A program made the translations under genes and the position numbers. Of a DNA stretch of 55,840 bases, positions 10,362 through 17,776 are shown in pieces. Each line of letters begins with the position of its first letter. Position 1 is the stretch's first letter. The stretch lies in assembly GCA_019247715.1 (NCBI GenBank), contig JAFBAO010000085.1:1-55840 (forward strand), written 5' to 3'. The notes under the pieces are model-generated. The model was not told the DNA's origin. It did no database searches and saw nothing but the letters and a program-made list of their open reading frames with translations. Origin of the DNA: Caulobacteraceae bacterium (GTDB taxonomy: Bacteria; Pseudomonadota; Alphaproteobacteria; Caulobacterales; Caulobacteraceae).

Positions 10362-11312
10362 ATGCGTAGATCGTCCGTCGCCGCGCTGTCGCTCGGCCTC
10401 GCCCTCACCGCACTCGGCGCCGCCCAGGCGGCGCCTGACCAGCCTTACGGGATGGACCGGCATTCGGGGAACCAGCTCGCCCCCGAGCCGCCGCACTGCG
10501 ACCGGCCCATCGGGGTCGCCGCCATCAAGGAGCCCGACCGCGACTGGTGGTCGCCGCTGGGCCTTTCCAACCCCGAGGCGGTCCTCAAGATGTTCGCCTT
10601 GCGATCGGGCTGCGTTCGGATCGTCGACCGCAACCAGGGCCTCGCCATGCGCAACGAGGAGGAGGACCTGTCGCGGGGCGGAGAGCTAAGGCGCGGCTCC
10701 AACGTCGGCCGCGGGCAGATCGTCGCCGCCGACTACTTCATCATCCCCGACATCGCCCGCCAGAACTCCAACGCCAGCGGCGGCGGCATCGGGGGCATGG
10801 CGAGCCACTTCCTGCCGGGCGGCTGGGGCGCCATCGCCGCCAACATCAACATCCACAGCTCCGAGGCGAACACCCTGCTGACCCTGGTTGACGCACGCAG
10901 CACCGAGCAGCTCTACGTCGCCGAGGGCGCGGCCAAGAAGACCGACATCGGCTTCGGCGGCGGCTGGGGCGACTGGTCCGGTTTCGGGGGCGTGGCCGCC
11001 GGTGGCTACACCAATACCGACATCGGCAAGGTGATCATGGCGGCCTACTTCAACGCCTTCGTGGATCTCATCCACTACATGCAGGGGCAGCATCCGGGAT
11101 CGGCGGAGATGAACGCCGCGATCGCGGCCCAGCGCACGACCACTGACGTCCACCTGCGCACCGCGCCTTCGACCTCGGCGCCGATGCGCTACACGGTGAA
11201 GACCGGGGCGCTCGTCTATCCGACCGGCAAGCGGGACGGCATCTGGATGGAAGTGGACGACGAGAACGGCAACCGCGGCTGGATGTCGTCGGCCTACGCC
11301 ACGCCGCGCTGA
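10362..11312 (+). CDS. Secreted CsgG/HfaB-like protein with C-terminal SH3 domain
   Basis: 316 residues from the ATG at 10362, chosen over 10329 because GGGGGTG lies just upstream. A signal peptide ends near A-A-Q-A-A. The middle (about 50-235) resembles CsgG/HfaB-type proteins: V-L-K-M-F-A-L-R-S-G-C-V-R-I-V-D-R-N followed by a G-Q-I-V-A-A-D-Y-F-I-I-P-D-I strand and later L-L-T-L-V-D-A-R-S-T-E. The last 65 residues look like a bacterial SH3 domain (V-H-L-R-T-A-P-S-T ... G-W-M-S-S-A-Y). There is no lipobox Cys, which differs from CsgG proper. Outer-membrane or peptidoglycan-linked function is an inference. It converges on dnaE2 with a 5-bp gap. Confidence 0.7.
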   Translation: MRRSSVAALSLGLALTALGAAQAAPDQPYGMDRHSGNQLAPEPPHCDRPIGVAAIKEPDRDWWSPLGLSNPEAVLKMFALRSGCVRIVDRNQGLAMRNEEEDLSRGGELRRGSNVGRGQIVAADYFIIPDIARQNSNASGGGIGGMASHFLPGGWGAIAANINIHSSEANTLLTLVDARSTEQLYVAEGAAKKTDIGFGGGWGDWSGFGGVAAGGYTNTDIGKVIMAAYFNAFVDLIHYMQGQHPGSAEMNAAIAAQRTTTDVHLRTAPSTSAPMRYTVKTGALVYPTGKRDGIWMEVDDENGNRGWMSSAYATPR

Positions 11313-11317
11313 CGCTC

Positions 11318-14300
11318 CTAGTGGAAGTCACGGCTCCGCTGGAGCCTGAGGTTCGAGGGACGCCGGGGCCAGGGATCGGCCTCGGCGTTTTTCATGTCGG
11401 CGAGGCGGGCGCTTAGATCGACGAATCGCTCCGCCACCACGTGGATCACCTCGCCGGCCCGCTGCACGCGCCCGCCCACAAGCAGGAATGACGAACTCAT
11501 CACCGCGCGCCGGTTGGCCTGGAAGACGTCCTGCCAGACCACCGCATTGGCGACCCCCGTCTCGTCCTCCAGGGTCACGAACACCACACCCTTGGCGGTG
11601 CCGGGCCGCTGACGGATCAGGACGAGCCCGCCCACCGCCGCCCGAGCCCCGTCCTTCAGGGTCTTCAGCTGCGCCGTGGTCACCGCGCCCAGGCTTTCGA
11701 GGAGGGGTCGGAAGAAGCCGCAGGGGTGGGCCTTCAGCGACAGACTGGTGGTCCGGTAATCCTCCGCCACATGGGCCGGCAAGGTCATGCGCGGCAGCTG
11801 GACGGCGGGCTCCGCCAGCCCGAGCTGCGCCAGCAGCGGCGCCTCGGACGCCGCGTTCGCCTCCGTCGCCAGGGCCTTCACCCGCCAAAGCCCTTCGCGG
11901 CGACTGAGGCCCAGGGAGCCAAAAGCGTCGGCCTCGGCGAGCAGCTCCAGCGTCCGCCGCGAGAGCTGGGCGCGGACGGCGAGCGCCTCCAGCGAGCCGG
12001 CGCCTGCCGCCCGGGCGGCGACGATCCGGTCGATCTCCTCCCGCTTCAGCCCCCGCACCTGTCGCAGCCCCAGGCGGACGGGGAGACGGCGCCCTCCCTC
12101 CCCATCATGGGGAGGGACAGGCCGCGAAGCGGCCAGGGTGGGGGAGTCTGGAGACATGCGCAGGCGCAGGGGATCAGCCTTAGAGCGACGCCCAGATTCG
12201 TTGACGCTTCGGACATCCCCACCCTGCCGATGCTCCGCATCGGCTGTCCCTCCCCATGCAGGGGAGGGAGATTCCAGCTTCGAATCCCAGTCGCTTAAGA
12301 GGACGTCCGGGGCCAGCACCTCCACCCCGTGCTCGCGCGCGTCGCGGACCAGCTGGGCCGGCTGGTAGAAACCCATCGGCTGACTGTTCAGCAGGGCGGC
12401 GCAAAAGACGTCCGGGTAGTGATGCTTGATCCAGGCCGAGACGTAGACCAGGAGCGCGAAGCTGACCGCGTGGCTCTCGGGAAATCCGTAGGAGCCGAAA
12501 CCCTCGATCTGGTGGAAGCAGCGCTCGGCGAACGCCGGGTCGTAGCCGCGCCGGACCATGCCGTCCACGAACTTGCGCCCATATTCCCCGACGCTGCCGT
12601 AGTGGCGGAAGGTGGCCATGGAGCGCCGGAGGCCGTTGGCCTCCTCGGGGGTGAACTTGGCCGCCTCGATGGCCAGCCGCATGGCCTGCTCCTGGAAGAG
12701 CGGCACGCCGAGCGTCTTGCCGAGCACCGATCGCAGCTCGTCCGCCGGCCCGTGCTCGGGCGACGGGGCCGGATAATCCACCGGCTCCAGCCCGTCGCGG
12801 CGGCGCAGATAAGGGTGCACCATGTCGCCCTGGATCGGCCCGGGCCGGACGATCGCCACCTCGATGACGAGGTCGTAGAAGGTGCGGGGCTTCAGCCGGG
12901 GGAGCATCGACATCTGCGCCCGGCTCTCCACCTGGAAGACGCCCACCGAGTCGGCGTGGGACAGCATTTCGTAGACGGCGGGATCCTCGGCCGGGATGTT
13001 GGCGATGTCGTCGATGACGAGGCCGTGGTCCTGCCGGAGCATGACCAGGGCGCGCTGGATGGCGGTCAACATGCCCAGCGCCAGGACGTCGACCTTCATC
13101 AGGCCGAGGGCGTCGATGTCGTCCTTGTCCCACTCGATGAAGGTGCGGTCCTTCATCGCCGCATTGCCGATCGGCACGGTCTCGTCGAGCCTGCGCTTCG
13201 TCAGCACGAAGCCGCCGACGTGCTGCGAGAGATGCCGGGGGAAGCCGAGAAGCTCGGCAGCCAGATCGGTGGCGCGCCGGATCTCCGGATTGGCCGGGTC
13301 GAGGCCGGCCTGGCGGATGTGGTCGTCGGGAACCCCCTCGCCCCAGCTCCCCCAGACCGTGCCGGCGAGGGCGGCGGTGATGTCCTCGGTGAGGCCGAGC
13401 GCCTTGCCGACGTCGCGGATGGCGCTGCGCGGGCGGTAGTGGATGACGGTGGCGCAGATGGCCGCCCGCTCGCGGCCATACCGTTCGTAGACGTACTGCA
13501 TCACCTCCTCGCGCCGCTCGTGCTCGAAGTCGACGTCGATGTCGGGCGGCTCGCTGCGCTCCTTGGAGATGAAGCGGGCGAAAAGCAGGTCGTGGATCGC
13601 CGGGTCGACGGAGGTGACGCCGAGGCAATAGCAGACCGCCGAGTTGGCCGCCGAACCCCGTCCCTGACAGAGGATGCCGGCCTCCCTCGCCCAGCGGACC
13701 ACGTCGTGCACGGTGAGGAAATAGTTCGGGTAGTCGAGCGCCTCGATCAGCGCCAGCTCCTGGCGGATCAGCCGCTCGACCTTCTGCGGCAGGCCTTGCG
13801 GATAACGCCACCTGGCGCCGGACCAGGCGAGGTCGGTCAGATGCTGCATGGCGGTCTTGCCCGGCGGGACCGGCTCGTCCGGATATTCGTAGCGCAGCTC
13901 GCTCAAGGAGAACCGGCAACGCTCGGCGATTTCGAGGGTGCGGCGGACCGCTTCGGGCCACGGCCTGAAGAGGCGGACCATCTCCTCAGGCGACTTCAAG
14001 CGCCGCTCGGCGTTGGCCTCGAGCCTGAGACCCGCCTCGTGGATGGAGCATTTCTCGCGGATGCAGGTGAGGACATCCTGAAGCGGACGTCGTTCGGGGG
14101 CGTGGTAGAGAACGTCGCCCACCGCCACGATCGGCGCGCCGGACCGCGCGCCCAGGGCGGCGAGACGGGCGATGCGGCTAAGGTCCCGGGCCGCATAGGG
14201 GCGCGCGACGCCCAGCCAGACGCGGCTCCGGAATTCCTCGGCGATCTTGGCCAGACGCGGCTCGAAGGCGGGGCTCAGGTCAGCCGGCGGGATGACGATC

Positions 14301-14662
14301 AGCGCCTGTCCCTCGCCGTGGGCGACGAGATCGTCCCAGATGAGCTCGCATGCGCCCTTCTTCGCCCGTCGCTGGCCGAGGGTGAGGAGCCGGGTCAGCC
14401 GGCCGTAGGCGTCCCGGCTCTCGGGGTAGCAGAGCACGCTGGGCGCGCCGTCGGCGAAATCCAGCCGGCAGCCCAGCACGAACTTCAGCCCCAGCTCCTG
14501 CGCCTTGATGTGGGCCCGCACCACCCCCGCCAGGGTGTTGTGGTCGGTGACCGCCAGCGCCTCCAGCCCCAGGGCCTTGGCCGTCAGCGCCAGCTCCTCC
14601 GGATGCGAGGCGCCGCGCAGGAAGGAAAAGTTGGTGGCGCACTGCAGCTCGGCGTAGCTCAA
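11318..14662 (-). CDS. dnaE2: Error-prone DNA polymerase DnaE2, with in-frame repeat insertion
   Basis: 1114 residues, longer than is usual for the family. It begins with a PHP domain ([15 protein letters not shown]) and has the polymerase catalytic motif P-D-I-D-V-D-F at about residue 377, the [13 protein letters not shown] segment, helix-hairpin-helix and OB domains. Residues about 798-857 are encoded by a 179-bp palindromic repeat, falling between S-D-W-D-S-K-L-E and R-L-G-L-R-Q-V-R-G, two blocks normally adjacent in DnaE2. The start is TTG (14662), overlapping the DUF559 stop as TTGA, with a GGAGG Shine-Dalgarno supplied by another repeat copy. DnaE2 works with ImuA/ImuB in SOS translesion synthesis. 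Whether the insertion impairs activity is unknown. Confidence 0.95.
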   Translation of the reverse strand: MSYAELQCATNFSFLRGASHPEELALTAKALGLEALAVTDHNTLAGVVRAHIKAQELGLKFVLGCRLDFADGAPSVLCYPESRDAYGRLTRLLTLGQRRAKKGACELIWDDLVAHGEGQALIVIPPADLSPAFEPRLAKIAEEFRSRVWLGVARPYAARDLSRIARLAALGARSGAPIVAVGDVLYHAPERRPLQDVLTCIREKCSIHEAGLRLEANAERRLKSPEEMVRLFRPWPEAVRRTLEIAERCRFSLSELRYEYPDEPVPPGKTAMQHLTDLAWSGARWRYPQGLPQKVERLIRQELALIEALDYPNYFLTVHDVVRWAREAGILCQGRGSAANSAVCYCLGVTSVDPAIHDLLFARFISKERSEPPDIDVDFEHERREEVMQYVYERYGRERAAICATVIHYRPRSAIRDVGKALGLTEDITAALAGTVWGSWGEGVPDDHIRQAGLDPANPEIRRATDLAAELLGFPRHLSQHVGGFVLTKRRLDETVPIGNAAMKDRTFIEWDKDDIDALGLMKVDVLALGMLTAIQRALVMLRQDHGLVIDDIANIPAEDPAVYEMLSHADSVGVFQVESRAQMSMLPRLKPRTFYDLVIEVAIVRPGPIQGDMVHPYLRRRDGLEPVDYPAPSPEHGPADELRSVLGKTLGVPLFQEQAMRLAIEAAKFTPEEANGLRRSMATFRHYGSVGEYGRKFVDGMVRRGYDPAFAERCFHQIEGFGSYGFPESHAVSFALLVYVSAWIKHHYPDVFCAALLNSQPMGFYQPAQLVRDAREHGVEVLAPDVLLSDWDSKLESPSPAWGGTADAEHRQGGDVRSVNESGRRSKADPLRLRMSPDSPTLAASRPVPPHDGEGGRRLPVRLGLRQVRGLKREEIDRIVAARAAGAGSLEALAVRAQLSRRTLELLAEADAFGSLGLSRREGLWRVKALATEANAASEAPLLAQLGLAEPAVQLPRMTLPAHVAEDYRTTSLSLKAHPCGFFRPLLESLGAVTTAQLKTLKDGARAAVGGLVLIRQRPGTAKGVVFVTLEDETGVANAVVWQDVFQANRRAVMSSSFLLVGGRVQRAGEVIHVVAERFVDLSARLADMKNAEADPWPRRPSNLRLQRSRDFH
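12092..12270. repeat. Palindromic repeat element, copy A (inside dnaE2)
   Basis: About 179 bp. Left arm: CCCTCCCC-ATCAT-GGGGAGGG, a GCCGCGAAGCGGCC mini-palindrome, then CAGGGTGGGGGAGTC. The right arm is its inverted counterpart, ending CCCTCCCC-ATGCA-GGGGAGGG. A roughly 58-nt spacer lies between. The same order and most of the sequence recur at 14663-14844, including the shared spacer motif CGTTGACGCTTC. The copy keeps dnaE2 in frame. Confidence 0.9.
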
Positions 14663-15177
14663 ACTCCCCTCCCCTTCATGGGGAGGGAAGGCCGCGAAGC
14701 GGTCAGGGTGGGGGAGTCCGGAGAAATCCGCCGCCCGTGAGGATTAGCTTTTAACTGGCGACATGGCTCGTTGACGCTTCCGACTCCCCCACCCTGCCGA
14801 GGCTTCGCCTCGGCTGTCCCTCCCCATGAAGGGGAGGGAGGAGTCAAAGCGAGTTCGATCGTTCGAACCACGCCGTCGAGGTCGGTGGTGATTTCAAAGT
14901 TCCAGAATCTCAGGGTTCTGAAGCCGGCCCTGCGCAGAATGGCGTCGCGCATGGCGTCATGGGCGGCCTGGGCGTCTTCCGAATGGTGGGAGCCGTCCAC
15001 TTCGACCACGAGCCGATGCTTGAAGCAGACGAAATCAAGATAGAAGCCGAGCAGAGGCGCTTGTCGCCTGAAGTGGAAACCGATGGCGCGCATTCGGCGA
15101 AGCTCCCGCCACAGACGCGCCTCCTGGGGCGTCAGCGATTTCCGAAGTTCGCGAGCGCGTTTCGTAGGCGAGGTCAC
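14659..15177 (-). CDS. DUF559 endonuclease-like protein with repeat-derived C-terminus
   Basis: 172 residues. Residues 1-111 are a complete DUF559 domain of the VSR/PD-(D/E)XK-like nuclease fold: [12 protein letters not shown] near the start, [16 protein letters not shown], then V-V-E-V-D-G-S-H-H. The Asp of Y-L-D-F and the E-x-D of V-E-V-D-G are candidate metal ligands. Residues 112-172 are translated entirely from repeat copy B and are not part of the family. Upstream lies a lone repeat arm (copy C). The gene is squeezed between imuB and dnaE2, and its TGA overlaps the dnaE2 TTG. Nuclease activity and a part in moving the repeats are inferences; the domain call is firm. Confidence 0.88.
   Translation of the reverse strand: MTSPTKRARELRKSLTPQEARLWRELRRMRAIGFHFRRQAPLLGFYLDFVCFKHRLVVEVDGSHHSEDAQAAHDAMRDAILRRAGFRTLRFWNFEITTDLDGVVRTIELALTPPSPSWGGTAEAKPRQGGGVGSVNEPCRQLKANPHGRRISPDSPTLTASRPSLPMKGRGV
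14663..14844. repeat. Palindromic repeat element, copy B (DUF559 3' end / dnaE2 leader)
   Basis: About 182 bp, the same element as 12092-12270: left arm with CCCCTTCATGGGG and GCCGCGAAGCGG, CAGGGTGGGGGAGTC, a spacer, then the inverted right arm with CCGAGGCTTCGCCTCGG and CCCCATGAAGGGG. It encodes the last 61 residues of the DUF559 protein and carries the GGAGG that precedes the dnaE2 TTG start. Read on the minus strand it gives a peptide closely similar to the copy A insert, so both copies use the same frame. Confidence 0.92.
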
Positions 15178-15183
15178 GGGAGG

Positions 15184-15259
15184 TTTCCGGACTCCCCCGC
15201 CCTGCCGAGGCTTCGCTTCGGCTGTCCCTCCCCATGAAGGGGAGGGATGGGGAGGGGAG
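15184..15259. repeat. Palindromic repeat, single right arm (copy C)
   Basis: About 76 bp. Its first 62 bases match the right arm of copy B almost base for base (ACTCCCCC, CCTGCCGAGGCTTCG, GTCCCTCCCCATGAAGGGG), in the same orientation. It lies between the imuB stop (15262) and the DUF559 start (15177), so DUF559 is bracketed by direct repeats of this arm. Confidence 0.9.
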
Positions 15260-15261
15260 TT

Positions 15262-16860
15262 TTATCCGAACAGGCCATGGAGCCACCATTTGGGCGGGGC
15301 CGCGCCGCCGTAGAGGCCGGCGCGGAAGATCCAGTAGCGGGCCCCGGTCTCGTCCTCGACGCGGTAGTAGTCGCGGACCTCGGACGGCGAGGTCTGGCCG
15401 GGGGGCTGGCGCCACCATTCCTCGGCGAGCCGTTCGGGTCCCTCGGCGCGCCGCACCCGCCGAAGCTGGCCGCGCCAGCGGAAGAAGATCGGCGGATCGT
15501 CCGGGATCGGCGCGGCCGCCTCGATGGGCTCGGGACGGCGCAACAGCCGCACCGGCCGCGGACGACCGCGGTCCCAGTCTCCGGCGGCCCGCGGAGCGAA
15601 GGGGGGGCGGCGGACCACGGCCCGCTCGGGGATGTGGCTGGCGAAGGGCTCGGCCCGCCAGACGCGCGCCTCGCCAAGACGATTGGCGATCCGGTCGATC
15701 AGGGGGCCGATTCCGTCCTCGGGAGCGATCTCGCCAAGGGTCTCGAGACTGGTCTGGCGCTCGGCCAGGGGCTCCACGCGCTCGGCGACGAGGGTCGCCG
15801 CCTCGATCCCGAAGCCGGGATCGACCTTCTCCAGCAGGGGGGCGAAAAGGCGGACGATAGGGGCGGAGCGGCGGCCCGGCAGGGAAAGGCCCACCGACAG
15901 CCGCTCGGACCGCCCGTCCAGGCGGTGAAAGGCGAGCTCGAAGCGGCCCGCCCCCCGCCCCTCGGCCTCCAGGCGCCGGCAGAGCAGGGCGGTGATGTCG
16001 CCTGCGACCCGGCCTAGATCCTCCGGGGCGCTGATCGGCTCGGCGAAGGCGAGGCGCGCGAACCAGGGCGTGGGCGGACGGCGGAAAGCCAGCGCTTCGG
16101 GCGCCCGGCCGAGGGCCTGGTCGAGGCGCAGGAGCGTCTGGGCGCCGAACCGGCGGGCCAGCTGGTCGCGCGGCAGGGCCACGAGCTGGCCGATCCTGGA
16201 AAGCCCCAGCCGGGCCAGTTGGGCGGCGTCCTCGGGCCCCAGCCTGAGGGCCGCGGTCGGCAGGAAAGCCGTCACCGCCGCCTCTTCGCCGGTCTCGGCC
16301 ACCGTCCGGTCCATCCCGAACCTGGCCAGGGCGAAAGCGGCGCCCGCCGACCCCGCCACGGCCCCCCGGGCGGGGACGCCGGCGGCCGCGAGGCGGTCCA
16401 GCAAATCGTCCAGCATGGCCCTTTCTCCGCCCCAGAGATGGGCCGCGCCGGTGATGTCGAGGAAAAGCCCGTCCGGCGGGTCGGGGGCGACGGCCGGAGA
16501 GAAGCGGACGCACCAGTCGGCCAGCGCGTTCAGGGCGGCGAGGTCGCCGGCCGGATCGGCGTCGGCGGTGGCGAGCTCGGGGACCAGGGCGACGGCGTCG
16601 GTCGCCTTCTGGCCAGGATAAAGCCCCAGCGCCTGGGCCGCCGCGTCCGCCGCATAGAGCCGCCGCACCCCGCGGTCGGCGGCGATGAGGGCGAAGGGAA
16701 GCTGCATTTCGCCCCCTCCCCCAACCGACTTCGCCGGTTGGTCCCCCTCCCCCGGTTCGCGAGGGAGGAAGGCGCTCTCAGCCGGCGCGTCTGAGCGGCG
16801 CTTCCGCCGCCAGACCGCGATCGGCCAGTTCGGCGACCACACGGAAAGGATGCGCGGCAT
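15262..16860 (-). CDS. imuB: ImuB, Y-family polymerase-like mutasome subunit
   Basis: 532 residues. The N-terminus M-P-R-I-L-S-V-W-S-P-N-W-P-I and the segments A-D-R-G-V-R-R-L-Y-A-A-D, L-F-L-D-I-T-G-A-A-H-L-W-G-G and G-L-S-R-I-G-Q-L are typical of ImuB, a Y-family relative lacking the full acidic catalytic set, which links DnaE2 to the beta clamp. Residues about 31-50 (F-L-P-R-E-P-G-E-G-D onward) are encoded by a palindromic repeat. The start overlaps imuA by 83 bp, so translation is coupled. The stop is 3 bp from repeat copy C. It belongs to the LexA-controlled imuA-imuB-dnaE2 operon. Confidence 0.93.
   Translation of the reverse strand: MPRILSVWSPNWPIAVWRRKRRSDAPAESAFLPREPGEGDQPAKSVGGGGEMQLPFALIAADRGVRRLYAADAAAQALGLYPGQKATDAVALVPELATADADPAGDLAALNALADWCVRFSPAVAPDPPDGLFLDITGAAHLWGGERAMLDDLLDRLAAAGVPARGAVAGSAGAAFALARFGMDRTVAETGEEAAVTAFLPTAALRLGPEDAAQLARLGLSRIGQLVALPRDQLARRFGAQTLLRLDQALGRAPEALAFRRPPTPWFARLAFAEPISAPEDLGRVAGDITALLCRRLEAEGRGAGRFELAFHRLDGRSERLSVGLSLPGRRSAPIVRLFAPLLEKVDPGFGIEAATLVAERVEPLAERQTSLETLGEIAPEDGIGPLIDRIANRLGEARVWRAEPFASHIPERAVVRRPPFAPRAAGDWDRGRPRPVRLLRRPEPIEAAAPIPDDPPIFFRWRGQLRRVRRAEGPERLAEEWWRQPPGQTSPSEVRDYYRVEDETGARYWIFRAGLYGGAAPPKWWLHGLFG
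16711..16769. repeat. Second-type palindromic repeat inside imuB
   Basis: About 59 bp, a different family from copies A-C: CCCCCTCCCCC, then CCAACCG-ACTTCGC-CGGTTGG (7-bp stem), then CCCCCTCCCCC and CCGGTTCGCGAGGGAGG. It is in frame within imuB and encodes about 20 residues near the N-terminus. Confidence 0.8.
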
Positions 16861-17545
16861 CTTGGTCCTCCCAAGCTTCCATCAGCCAGGCCCCCGTCCG
16901 TCCCCCGCGGCAGCGCTCCAGGGCGACTCGCCAGCGCGGCGGCCCCAGGCCCGTCTCGCCCGGCGCGGGCTCGCTGGGGGCGGCGGCGATGCGCCAGCGG
17001 GTGGCGGCCGCCGAGCCGGCGGTCCGAAGCGGCCTGCCGCCATAGGGTCGCCGGCGCAGGATGAAGCCGGCAGCCGAGCCCCGCTCGCAGGCGAGTTGCA
17101 GGCGCCTTCCTTCGACGAGGCCCACCCCTTCGGCCTCGCCGAAGACCGCCCAGACGCCCGGGGTGCGCAGCGCATCCTCGATCACCGCCAGGGCCTCGGC
17201 CTCGTCGCGGGCGCAGACCTGGATCAGCCGCTCCGCCGGGAACCCGAGGCCGGCCAGCCCCGGCGCGTAGAGGTCATCGCGCCGCAACACCCAGACGATC
17301 TCGCCCCGCCTCGCCATCGGCCGGGCCAGGCAGGCGGCGAAGGCGGCGGGGGCCGCGGCGGTCTCCAGCTCCAGGCCCTCGCCGGCGAGCTCATGCCAAC
17401 AGCCGAGCGTCAGGCCTCCGCCCGGCAGGCGCCCATCCACCCGCGCATCGCCGAACGCCAGCACCTCGCCCGAAGACGCCGGGGCGGACGCCAAGGCGGC
17501 GATCTGGGCGCGGGCCTGAGCCAGACGGACCTCTCGGAGGGGCAT
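16778..17545 (-). CDS. imuA: ImuA, SOS mutasome protein (RecA/SulA-like)
   Basis: 255 residues from the ATG at 17545, chosen because GGAG precedes it and the longer frame to 17602 would place the LexA operator inside the gene. The start L-R-E-V-R-L-A-Q-A-R-A-Q-I-A-A-L, the L-T-L-G-C-W-H-E-L segment and I-V-W-V-L-R-R-D-D-L-Y-A-P-G-L fit alphaproteobacterial ImuA, a degenerate RecA-superfamily protein that recruits RecA/ImuB in translesion synthesis. It is the first gene of the operon, with imuB overlapping its 3' end by 83 bp. Confidence 0.9.
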   Translation of the reverse strand: MPLREVRLAQARAQIAALASAPASSGEVLAFGDARVDGRLPGGGLTLGCWHELAGEGLELETAAAPAAFAACLARPMARRGEIVWVLRRDDLYAPGLAGLGFPAERLIQVCARDEAEALAVIEDALRTPGVWAVFGEAEGVGLVEGRRLQLACERGSAAGFILRRRPYGGRPLRTAGSAAATRWRIAAAPSEPAPGETGLGPPRWRVALERCRGGRTGAWLMEAWEDQDAAHPFRVVAELADRGLAAEAPLRRAG

Positions 17546-17563
17546 GATGCTCCAACGTTTTTT

Positions 17564-17578
17564 GTTCTTCTTTTGTTC
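17564..17578 (-). promoter_or_regulatory. LexA (SOS) operator for imuA-imuB-dnaE2
   Basis: An exact GTTC-TTCTTTT-GTTC, the alphaproteobacterial LexA box GTTC-N7-GTTC, sits 18 bases upstream of the imuA ATG. This position would block transcription until RecA-stimulated LexA cleavage after DNA damage. Confidence 0.9.
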
Positions 17579-17611
17579 TAGAACGGAGACGGGGAGAGTC
17601 AAGAGTCCTGG

Positions 17612-17776
17612 GTAGCCCTCGCCCCGCGCACCGGAGAGAGGTCCGCCGAAGGCGGGGTGAGGGGGCCGGGCGCGAAGCGTTGAGCGCGCCTCAGCGCGAG
17701 CGGCTTCGCCGGCGTGTCGGCCTTGGCCGACCCGCGCCCCTCACCTACCTCTCCCCGCTCTGTGGGGAGAGGGCTA
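17612..17776. repeat. Third-type long inverted repeat at the 3' end of the PBP gene
   Basis: About 165 bp with inverted ends: GTAGCCCTCGCCCC at the left and, on the other strand, GTAGCCCTCTCCCC at the right. Each arm includes a CGGAGAGAGG or CGGGGAGAGG block and GGTGAGGGG. It provides the last codons and the TAG stop of the penicillin-binding protein and separates it from the imuA operator. The strong hairpin potential may also end transcription. Confidence 0.8.

Noticed and set aside
12329..14740. 803-codon plus-strand frame opposite dnaE2
   Set aside because: Shadow of the polymerase gene; no recognisable domain and no ribosome-binding site.
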